Below are positions 1 to 7,148 of a stretch of 14,252 nt of DNA, piece after piece; the first letter of the stretch is position 1, and every line of letters begins with the position of its first letter. The stretch comes from Tritrichomonas foetus (lineage: Eukaryota; Parabasalia; Tritrichomonadida; Tritrichomonadidae). The translations under genes and the position numbers were made by a program. Below the pieces are notes generated by a model, which made no database searches, was not told the DNA's origin, and saw only the letters and a program-made list of their open reading frames with translations. The stretch spans positions 1 through 14,252 of the forward strand of contig MLAK01000018.1 in NCBI GenBank assembly GCA_001839685.1, given 5' to 3'.

Positions 1-102
1 ATTCATGAAATTTTCAGTTGGGATAAATTGAGCGAAGCGCAATTTATCACAACTTATAGGTCTACTATTCCAAGATATCGACCTAAGGTAAAATTATGGT
101 GA
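1..102 (+). CDS. Possible 3' end of an unidentified protein gene (partial)
   Basis: Frame 1 is open from the first base to a TGA at 100-102 and encodes 33 residues, ending in PRYRPKVKLW. The other two forward frames close within about 30 bases. The segment is richer in charged and aromatic residues than random AT-rich DNA would usually give. The next gene starts about 140 bases downstream, a spacing like that of the other gene pairs here. I do not recognise the family. The segment is short, so an open frame by chance cannot be excluded. Confidence 0.35.
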   Translation: MHEIFSWDKLSEAQFITTYRSTIPRYRPKVKLW

Positions 103-188
103 ATTTATTCGATGATGTCAGAATGATTATTCTGTTATTATATGGTCTGAATCATTCAATGGGATCAACAGAAATGAATTTGAATTAT

Positions 189-193
189 TCACA
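189..193 (+). promoter_or_regulatory. Candidate initiator (Inr) for the TPR gene
   Basis: TCACA followed by ATTTG fits the trichomonad Inr pattern TCA(+1)-pyrimidine-A/T. The first eight bases, TCACAATT, also occur just upstream of the Raptor gene. If A191 is +1, the leader to the ATG at 246 is 55 nt, which is longer than usual for these organisms. There is no ATG in between. A weaker TCAAAATT at 215-222 is an alternative. Confidence 0.35.
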
Positions 194-245
194 ATTTGAA
201 AGATAAGTGTATTCTCAAAATTCCGTAAAATTAACCGCCAAAAAC

Positions 246-1574
246 ATGAGTGGAGATCGAAATGTATTTGATTCAGAAACTCTCGAAAAGGCAAATGCTG
301 CCTTTGAAAGTGCCTGGCAAGTTGTATTCAACTTGGCAAATGAGAGTCAGATGGATTTTCAGTTAAATTTAGCCGCCAGACGATTATTAGCATATAATCC
401 CCAACATAAAGCTGTTGAAGAGAAATGTCCAGAATTATGTTCCGCTGTCAACTCAGTATGCTCAGTTGTTGCCGACCGAATCAAAGAACTCGCAGAATCG
501 CAAACTATAGAAAATTGGACCATCTTATTATACTGCTATTTAATCATGAACGATATGCCAAATGCTTACACCGCAACTGCCCACGCTTTACGGATCAAAC
601 CTAAGCACAAGGATCCATATTTCTCATATTGTGCTGGAATTGTATATCAGCATTTTCATTACTTTGATGAGGCCTACAAATTTTTCAATTGTGTTCCAAG
701 TTCGTTTGAACAAATCGTTGACAGAAATTTCAGACTTGCTGTTGTTTTCAGATCAACTGGAATGTATAAAGAAGCTGAAAATTTGTTCAGAAGCATTTTG
801 AGTCGTCCTCCACCAAATCTCACACCCGATGATATCAAAATTCATATTGCCTATACTTTGCAATTATCCGAAAAAAATCATGAAGCTTCAAAATTATATG
901 AAGACTTATTTGAACAACATCCAACATGTCTTGAATTAAAGCAACAATACATTTGGTTCCTATCGTTACAAAACGATTCTAGAAGCTGGGCACATGCAGA
1001 TGAGTTAATTGAGAATTCAACTGATTCAATTTTAAGATTTGCATCGGCAAGAATCGCAATGAAGCAACAAAACATGGGAATCGCTTACCAACGCTATAGA
1101 GACTGTACAAGCGTTTGGAGTGATTCACCGCTGTTTTGGTTTGGCTTAGGCGTTTTATATTTAAGGAACGAACAACTTTCTGACGCCGTCATTGCTTTCC
1201 AGCGCGCGCTTTACCTGAAAAGTGACATTCCTGAAGCATGGCTAAACCTTGGATTAATCTTCGAAATTCAAGATGAAGGTCAAAATGCCTTGAAAATTTA
1301 CCAAACTGCTCAATCAAACTGCTCATCATCAAAAATTGTTGCAAAGAGGATTAATGATCTGAATCGGAATTTAAGAAGAAATGTTAAAGAGAGTCTAATG
1401 AATGAAGTTATAGAAATAGATGGAAATAGGCTTTTCACACAACCAATGGAGAGAATTTCAGAGTTACAGATGTCAAACCCACCATTCTTAACAGAAGCTT
1501 GTTTTGCTCATGATAAAGTCATACAAGCAAATCTTCCAAGGCTTGTTCAGCCTTATACTTCTATGTTCCAATAA
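246..1574 (+). CDS. TPR-repeat protein, Cyc8(Ssn6)/UTX-like
   Basis: A 442-residue protein made almost entirely of tetratricopeptide repeats. TPR-like helical pairs can be seen at about residues 90-120, 125-155, 160-190, 195-228, 262-292, 297-327 and 329-362. The clearest pair is FWFGLGVLYLRNEQLSDAVI followed by a second repeat with AWLNLGLIFE. The order and phrasing (a GLGVLY-type repeat, then a W-x-x-LG-x-x-x-E repeat, with EIxFHIA-like text at about 197-202) recall the TPR arrays of yeast Cyc8/Ssn6 and animal UTX/KDM6A. That suggests a nuclear corepressor or demethylase-complex scaffold binding a Tup1-like partner. No JmjC domain follows: the protein ends about 70 residues after the last repeat in a basic then hydrophobic tail. 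The open frame extends upstream to a GTG at 207, but the first ATG is at 246 and I use that. The TPR assignment is firm. The Cyc8/UTX subtype is inference, and other TPR scaffolds (APC/C subunits, OGT-like) are possible. Confidence 0.85.
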   Translation: MSGDRNVFDSETLEKANAAFESAWQVVFNLANESQMDFQLNLAARRLLAYNPQHKAVEEKCPELCSAVNSVCSVVADRIKELAESQTIENWTILLYCYLIMNDMPNAYTATAHALRIKPKHKDPYFSYCAGIVYQHFHYFDEAYKFFNCVPSSFEQIVDRNFRLAVVFRSTGMYKEAENLFRSILSRPPPNLTPDDIKIHIAYTLQLSEKNHEASKLYEDLFEQHPTCLELKQQYIWFLSLQNDSRSWAHADELIENSTDSILRFASARIAMKQQNMGIAYQRYRDCTSVWSDSPLFWFGLGVLYLRNEQLSDAVIAFQRALYLKSDIPEAWLNLGLIFEIQDEGQNALKIYQTAQSNCSSSKIVAKRINDLNRNLRRNVKESLMNEVIEIDGNRLFTQPMERISELQMSNPPFLTEACFAHDKVIQANLPRLVQPYTSMFQ

Positions 1575-1735
1575 GCTTTTCACTTGATAGTGTGAATATA
1601 TTTCTATTTTTTTATTTATTTAAACTAATAATACTTAACAAAAAAATCTTTTTGTTTTTTATTTCTTGCTTATGAATGAATTGACCATTTTTGTTCGGTT
1701 AATTGACCATCAAATTGATTGATTCTGCATCAAAG

Positions 1736-2518
1736 ATGGAATCATTTTGTGCACGCTTTTTTCCAAATCTCATCGTAATTTCTATCGCATCAGTAATCGC
1801 ATTCGCTGCTCTAGGTTATATTATGCCACTAATATTTAAAACCGATGGAAACCATAATATTTTTTTCACGATTAATTACGCATTTACACTCTCAATGTAT
1901 CTTATGTGGCTCTGGTGTTGGTTTGTTACAATTCTCGGCGATCCTGGACGTGTTTCAGATGATCTCAAAAATCGCGGACTTTTAAAACGAATTCAACAAG
2001 GTGATATTCCGTATTGCTTGCGACATATTCCGATTTGTATGAAATGCCAGCTGCCTAAACCGCCAGGCTGCACACACTGCAATATATGCGGATCTTGCCA
2101 TTTGAGAGAAGATCATCACTGTGGTGTTACTGGACAATGCATTGCCGATAAGAATTTCAAAGCATTCATCCTTTCTTTCATGTATGCTGGAATTATGGGC
2201 CTTTCTTGTACACCCTGCTCTATTTATTATTATTTTTATGTTGATCGAATGAATGTTTGGTCACTCATATTGTTGATATATTCTTTAATTATGGGACTCA
2301 TGATTATGGGCTTTGGTGTTAGTTTTTGCTCAGGCAGTGTTGATGAAATTGCAGCGATTGACAAAATCCACGGACGAAGTAAAACTGTTGCACTTTCTCG
2401 ACTTTGGTCAACTTTTGGTGAAAACTGGTGGAACAGAATCATTCCTGTACAAAAGAATTCAACAGAACTTGCTTGGCCTGGCGTGAATTGGGAAGATGAA
2501 GATAATATTCTTCTTTAA
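1736..2518 (+). CDS. DHHC-type protein S-acyltransferase (palmitoyltransferase)
   Basis: A 260-residue polytopic membrane enzyme expected to attach palmitate to cysteines of membrane-associated proteins. Four hydrophobic segments lie at about 12-33, 44-66, 143-166 and 174-198, with the Cys-rich domain in the cytosolic loop between the second and third. The zinc ligands and catalytic motif follow the family spacing: C101-x2-C104-x9-H114-C115-x2-C118-x2-C121-x4-D126-H-H-C129-x5-C135-x4-N140-x3-F144. A DPG motif is at 69-71, a TTxE-like SVDE at 201-204, and a C-terminal FGENWWNRIIPV segment resembles the PaCCT region. It departs from the consensus in several places: the usual PW after DHHC is GV, the following N-C-V is Q-C-I, and the PxRS box is PPGC. 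The protein is short but complete. The start is the first ATG; a TTG at 1703 is in frame but not a credible eukaryotic start. No strong Inr is visible close upstream. Confidence 0.9.
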   Translation: MESFCARFFPNLIVISIASVIAFAALGYIMPLIFKTDGNHNIFFTINYAFTLSMYLMWLWCWFVTILGDPGRVSDDLKNRGLLKRIQQGDIPYCLRHIPICMKCQLPKPPGCTHCNICGSCHLREDHHCGVTGQCIADKNFKAFILSFMYAGIMGLSCTPCSIYYYFYVDRMNVWSLILLIYSLIMGLMIMGFGVSFCSGSVDEIAAIDKIHGRSKTVALSRLWSTFGENWWNRIIPVQKNSTELAWPGVNWEDEDNILL

Positions 2519-3023
2519 GAATACTATGAATATAATATGTTGAATATAATGTTGTGAATAATATTGTTAATTTTTAGAAATATAAAAAAATTTGATGTCA
2601 CAAATTTTCTTTTTACAAATTCATTTATAAATTATTAAGTTGATCTAAATTACAGCTAATGTATATGATGATGGTTATATTTATGTGAATGAGGCAATCA
2701 CAATTAATAATTATTATTTTCCTAATGTTGATTTTTTGATCAATATTTGTAAAAAATCGATAAAATGACTTACATGCATGAAAGTACATATACAGCTACT
2801 TTTTTTGGAGTTGGTTTTTTAATATTTTGAAATGATTTCTTTTTTCATTTTTACCTTTTCGTTTAAAATCAAAATTCTTCTTTGTCTATTCATAATTATG
2901 TTAATTAACTGGAATATATAGTATACTATTTTATTTATGTTTTAAAAATGCCATAATTTATCTTTTTTAACATTTGAAAACCAAGATATGAAACCAATTC
3001 AAATACTCAAACATTTCGTGTTT
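2519..3023. other. AT-rich intergenic region, no gene seen
   Basis: About 500 bases between the DHHC and Raptor genes. The sequence is very AT-rich, with A and T runs and imperfect GAATATAAT-type repetition just after the DHHC stop (2519-2570). I found no open frame of note, no tRNA-like arms and no recognisable structured RNA. It presumably holds the DHHC 3' untranslated region and the Raptor upstream control region. Confidence 0.6.
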
Positions 3024-3028
3024 TCACA
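3024..3028 (+). promoter_or_regulatory. Initiator (Inr) of the Raptor gene
   Basis: TCACA followed by ATTCTTC matches the trichomonad Inr pattern TCA(+1)-pyrimidine-A/T. With A3026 as +1, the 5' leader to the ATG at 3043 is 17 nt, within the short range known for trichomonads. The same TCACAATT octamer precedes the TPR gene. Confidence 0.55.
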
Positions 3029-3042
3029 ATTCTTCTTTCCAA

Positions 3043-6000
3043 ATGAAGAAGAGTGTTGCCTTAAATTTACGAAACTTACCACTTGGCAGCACAAGTGACG
3101 ATAGCGACGCTTTTATGCTATCGGATGAAGCTGGCGATGATTTTTCAGACGATACAGATAATCCTCGTCCATTCACCGGAACAATTTCACAACAACTTTC
3201 ATTATTCAAAATGCAAAATTTCGAAGAAACAAAAAGTTGTCACCTACCGCAAATAACAGACGAAGAATATAATATTTCTAATATGAATACCCCATTTCTT
3301 CCACGAAACGACGCCCCATCAATTCCAGTCGAATGTACGTTTCTCATGATTGCCGGCTCAAACCGATTTCCTCGGTTGTTATCAGATTATCATAATTTGC
3401 ATCCAGCCATTTACATGTGGCGTGATGTGAGGAATGTATTGGAGACAGAATTTACAAACTATGCTCAAACATATGTCAAAGAGCACTATACAGCAATTCG
3501 AACACGACTCAGATTTTTCAATCAAGTCGACCCAACAGTTGAAAAATTAAATAACGTCATAACTTTACGCCGTGATATTCCAAATGGTAGAATTTTATAT
3601 CATTATATTGGATATGGCTTTCCTGTTATGCAGGACTCAACAATTCCATGCATTGATAAAAAAACAGGAAATTATGTAAATTATCCATTGAAAACGCTTT
3701 TTGAATCGATTAAGCCACCATCATTATTTATTTTTGATTGCTCAAATGCATCTTCTGCTATTATTGCATTAGAGAAAGCAGCATATTCTAAAGAGATCGC
3801 TTCGTCTGAAGGAAATCATGTGAAAGAACAATTTATGACGCGTTCAATTGATTGGAATGATTGGTTTTGTTTATGTGCAACTGATATTGGTGAGCAATTA
3901 CCAAGTGATCCACATTTACCTAATGACTTCTTAACAGCATGTATCTTTACACCTGTTAAACTAGCTGTTGTTTGTCATACTCTTCAATTTTATCGAACTT
4001 CAATTGTTACTAATAATTTTCCACTTGATCGGGTAGATGATCCACTTTTTAATCCTGATTCTCCAATTAGTGTTTCTTTAGAACAAACTCTATCAGCTAT
4101 AATCGATGCAATTGCAGTAGAATCTCTTCCAGCAGAAATGTATCGAAAGCTTTTTAGAAAAGATCCAATGATTTCACTTCTGTTCAAAAGATTTGTTCTC
4201 GCACAGTATTTACTTCGGTCTTATCAAGTTCATCCTGTATCACGTCCCAATTTACCTGATTTATCCATTCATCCCCTTTGGCAACATTGGAAAATGATTA
4301 TTGATATAGCAATAACTTCTACTACTTGTCAATTCTCATCAATTTATAATAACTTATTTATTCGTTCAATGAATTCTGTTGTCGGATTTTTAAAAAGAAA
4401 TCAAGAGTCTGAAATTTCACCTTCTTTAATTACACTTTTGTTTTATTTTCCAAAGGATAGTGAACTATTACCTAAAGTTTATTCAACATTAGCCCAATAT
4501 GCAGCTTCATCTGAAGATGCTCGCGGAATCTTATCCAAATCAGCCGTTTTTTCCTCTTTATTCTCTGCATTGGTTTCAAATGATCTAAATAACGATGTTT
4601 TACATAATTTATGCTATCTTATTGTTTCTCTTCTTCAAAACTCACCTAGATTTGTTCATGAAATAAGTAAATTTGATTTAGGCAATTTCCCAAATCGATT
4701 ATTTGATCAAAATCTTCCATCACAGACGAAATCATTAATTGCAGTCATTATTTCAACGTTTGTATCAATTAATGAGAGTGCAAGATCGATTGCTGTTTCC
4801 AAGCCATTTTTAACTAACATTAAAACACAACTTGAAACATCAGATCCACTTCTTTCATTATGGCTTATTTTAATAATCAGGCGAATGTTTGATTCATATG
4901 GATATGAATATGATGTTTTATATAATTCCGCAATTCATACTCAAATAGCCACATTTGTTCATCATAATTCTCATGAAGTTAGAGCTGCTGCTTTAGCCAC
5001 ACTATGCTGCATGCTTCAACAGAATGAAGACAATGTTAATCAACAACTTTTCTGCCTTGTTTTCTTTACTGCTTTTGATCCTTCGTATCTTGTTAGATAT
5101 AATTTTGTTTTATTCCTTGGTCGATTTTTAACATTTTATCGTTCATTATGTAATATGCCATCATTACCGAAAGGATCATTTAGGCATCAATCGTTTTCTT
5201 CACTCACTAACCAACTTTTCCTTAATGAAGGACAATTCGAATACAAACCATTTTCTTTTAATGTTCTTTCATCGTTGGCATCCACAGGTGTTTCCATCGA
5301 TAAACTAGTTTCAATTGGTATTTATTTGAGTGATTTATTGGTTGAAGATCCACATCCTTCCGTTAGATCCGCTGCACGTGAAATTCGATCTTTTGTAACG
5401 CCACGAGGATCAGATGATAATGTTTGCTTCACACAAGCATCTAATTTTTCTGCAAACAACTCTCCTAATGGGAATTCCAGCATATCTAAAATGTCAATGG
5501 GCATGGGAATGAATAGTGGACTAAATTCGGGATTAAATAATAAAATGAGTAGTGGTTTTAACAGTGGGATGAATAGTGGTTTAAGTACAACAAAAGGACT
5601 GACAAAAAGTATATCACCAACAAACAATTTATCAAGTTTAAAGGGAGGCAACTTAACAGCAATGGCCAATAATGATAATGATAATAATTTGAATAAAAAT
5701 ACTAACAATGTGCCAAATTTATCACCTGTTCATAAAATGACAATCTCGAAATCAAATATGACTTCAGTGGATTCATTCAGAGATTTGAAATCGGCATCAA
5801 TTTCATCATTGACATCAAATGCATCTTCAGCCTCTGGAATTTCACAGGCAATGACATCTCCACTTCCAGAATCAGGTGGTGATGCAATGTATAAAGTTTG
5901 TATAAATCAAATTGTGAATAGTGGAATTTGGTGTGTGAAAGATAATGAAATTCCACAAATTTCTCCAATTTCACTTCCGCAACCCTCGTTAGCAATAAAT

Positions 6001-6930
6001 ACCACCACAAAGCTATCATTCCGTTCAAGACTGAAAGTAGAATGGGGACTCCCAACTCATTTAGCATACCATGAAACATCTTTATCATTTGCTGTTGCTA
6101 CATCTGATGGTGTTGTTGCATTTGTTGATGAAAGAAATGGAAGAAGTACAACAACTGCATTTGATTCACGAATCACGAGTTTGTCGGTAAATGATTGGGG
6201 ACTCGAGCCAATGATTCTTGTAGGTACTGATGATGGATGCATTTCAATATGGGATCCAAAACAACATACTCCACGAGTTACCTATCGAGCAGATTGGCCT
6301 GGTAAAAGTGTACCTTTACCACTTGTTCTTTCAATTGTTCCAGGCAGTAACCAAATTGTAAGTTCACGTGGAAATTGTGGCATTGTTCGTTTATGGGATA
6401 TTGAATATCAAAAACTTGTTGCTGAATATACAGCTGGTGCAAATCAAGCAGTTACGGCAATCACGATGAATCCTTTACCAAATTCAAATGAATGCGTAGC
6501 TGGGTTCCAAAATGGATTAATTGTTGAACTTGATCTTAGATTTTCTGAAGATCGGAGACTTCAAAACGTTGCAGCTCCTCGTGCAAATGAAGAAATTGTC
6601 AAAATTGTTGGAAATGTTGGAAAACAGACATCTTTTATAGCAGCAACTAGAAAAGGTTCGTGTATAAAATGGATCAACTTAGAAGATTATACAGTAATGA
6701 GTCTTGGTGAAAGTGCACCTATTGTCGATTTTGATGCACATCTTCATTCACCATTAATGGTGTTTTCGCCTATGAATTCGCCTCCAATCATGACTGATTT
6801 TAATGGAAATGTGATTCACTCATTAAAAAGTGTTGGAAATGGAGCTGTATGCGCTTTTCATCCAGTACTTCCGGTTATTGCATTCGGAACTCATGGTGGT
6901 GAAATTATCGAGTGTGAATTGACTGGATAA
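3043..6930 (+). CDS. Raptor homologue, TOR complex 1 scaffold subunit (RPTOR/KOG1 family)
   Basis: A 1295-residue protein with the complete Raptor architecture; animal Raptor is about 1335 residues. Raptor recruits substrates to TOR kinase in TORC1 at endomembranes. An acidic Ser/Asp-rich N-terminus (about 17-40) is followed by the Raptor N-terminal conserved, caspase-like domain at about 96-320. This shows DPTVEKL at 163-169, HYIGYGFP at 187-194, PSLFIFDCSNAS at 226-237 and LPNDFLTACIFTPVKLAV at 292-309. PNLPDLSIHPLWQHW (402-416) matches the conserved LP-x-HPLW-x-W segment. Armadillo/HEAT-type helical repeats occupy about 425-785, including DPLLSLWLILIIRRM and HEVRAAALATL. A low-complexity linker spans about 786-945, and a WD40 propeller about 985-1295 (for example DDGCISIWD and CGIVRLWD). 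The His of the usual GHG motif is Tyr191, so the caspase-like pair is incomplete, fitting a non-proteolytic role. The start follows an Inr by 17 nt. Confidence 0.93.
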   Translation: MKKSVALNLRNLPLGSTSDDSDAFMLSDEAGDDFSDDTDNPRPFTGTISQQLSLFKMQNFEETKSCHLPQITDEEYNISNMNTPFLPRNDAPSIPVECTFLMIAGSNRFPRLLSDYHNLHPAIYMWRDVRNVLETEFTNYAQTYVKEHYTAIRTRLRFFNQVDPTVEKLNNVITLRRDIPNGRILYHYIGYGFPVMQDSTIPCIDKKTGNYVNYPLKTLFESIKPPSLFIFDCSNASSAIIALEKAAYSKEIASSEGNHVKEQFMTRSIDWNDWFCLCATDIGEQLPSDPHLPNDFLTACIFTPVKLAVVCHTLQFYRTSIVTNNFPLDRVDDPLFNPDSPISVSLEQTLSAIIDAIAVESLPAEMYRKLFRKDPMISLLFKRFVLAQYLLRSYQVHPVSRPNLPDLSIHPLWQHWKMIIDIAITSTTCQFSSIYNNLFIRSMNSVVGFLKRNQESEISPSLITLLFYFPKDSELLPKVYSTLAQYAASSEDARGILSKSAVFSSLFSALVSNDLNNDVLHNLCYLIVSLLQNSPRFVHEISKFDLGNFPNRLFDQNLPSQTKSLIAVIISTFVSINESARSIAVSKPFLTNIKTQLETSDPLLSLWLILIIRRMFDSYGYEYDVLYNSAIHTQIATFVHHNSHEVRAAALATLCCMLQQNEDNVNQQLFCLVFFTAFDPSYLVRYNFVLFLGRFLTFYRSLCNMPSLPKGSFRHQSFSSLTNQLFLNEGQFEYKPFSFNVLSSLASTGVSIDKLVSIGIYLSDLLVEDPHPSVRSAAREIRSFVTPRGSDDNVCFTQASNFSANNSPNGNSSISKMSMGMGMNSGLNSGLNNKMSSGFNSGMNSGLSTTKGLTKSISPTNNLSSLKGGNLTAMANNDNDNNLNKNTNNVPNLSPVHKMTISKSNMTSVDSFRDLKSASISSLTSNASSASGISQAMTSPLPESGGDAMYKVCINQIVNSGIWCVKDNEIPQISPISLPQPSLAINTTTKLSFRSRLKVEWGLPTHLAYHETSLSFAVATSDGVVAFVDERNGRSTTTAFDSRITSLSVNDWGLEPMILVGTDDGCISIWDPKQHTPRVTYRADWPGKSVPLPLVLSIVPGSNQIVSSRGNCGIVRLWDIEYQKLVAEYTAGANQAVTAITMNPLPNSNECVAGFQNGLIVELDLRFSEDRRLQNVAAPRANEEIVKIVGNVGKQTSFIAATRKGSCIKWINLEDYTVMSLGESAPIVDFDAHLHSPLMVFSPMNSPPIMTDFNGNVIHSLKSVGNGAVCAFHPVLPVIAFGTHGGEIIECELTG
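5509..5583 (+). repeat. Met/Asn/Ser/Gly degenerate tandem repeat inside the Raptor linker
   Basis: Residues 823-847 of the Raptor protein contain repeated NSGL/NSGM/NSGF units with spacer residues, encoded by imperfect copies of AATAGTGGA/T-type DNA. The repeat sits between the HEAT and WD40 regions, in a 160-residue linker rich in Ser, Asn and Gly that is surely disordered. It looks like slippage-driven expansion of a tolerant linker. Confidence 0.7.
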
Positions 6931-7088
6931 TTGTTATATTTTAGATTGTTTTGTTTTTTTACCATATTAAAATTATATTTATCAAAAATTAAGTTAATTA
7001 TTTTTAGAAATTATATAAAAACTAAATTCATTCATTCATTTTCTTGACTGTTGGATTTGATCACCTTATTGACAATGTCTGTTTAGAA

Positions 7089-7148
7089 ATGAACACAAAA
7101 TTTATGGGAAACTTTTTGAATGTTATGAAAAAGTGGATTTATGAATAA
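7089..7148 (+). other. Upstream ORF overlapping the CHD-like start
   Basis: An ATG at 7089 opens a 19-codon frame ending in a TAA at 7146-7148. It overlaps the main ATG (7141) in another frame. A still shorter ATG-SV-stop lies at 7075-7086. The nearest Inr-like strings (TCATT at 7028 and TCACC at 7061) would place both upstream ATGs inside a leader of 70-110 nt. If the true transcript start is closer to 7141, the upstream ORFs are irrelevant. This is a structural observation only. Confidence 0.3.

Noticed and set aside
207..245. GTG-initiated N-terminal extension of the TPR protein (13 residues)
   Set aside because: Non-ATG start is not credible for a eukaryotic gene; the first in-frame ATG is at 246.
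1703..1735. TTG-initiated extension of the DHHC protein
   Set aside because: Non-ATG start; the first ATG at 1736 gives a complete first membrane segment and full family architecture.
1575..3042. tRNA, snRNA or intron signals in intergenic gaps
   Set aside because: I looked for T-arm-like GGTTCRA strings and for GTATGT with an ACTAAC-type branch/acceptor. ACTAAC strings seen in the Raptor gene lie within uninterrupted coding sequence; no convincing RNA gene or intron was found.
3601..3744. Active caspase/metacaspase in the Raptor N-terminus
   Set aside because: The His of the dyad is Tyr and the whole protein follows Raptor architecture; a protease call is not supported.
5322..5708. 128-residue Leu/Phe-rich open frame opposite the Raptor linker
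   Set aside because: Antisense of a low-complexity coding region; the Raptor frame continues intact through it.
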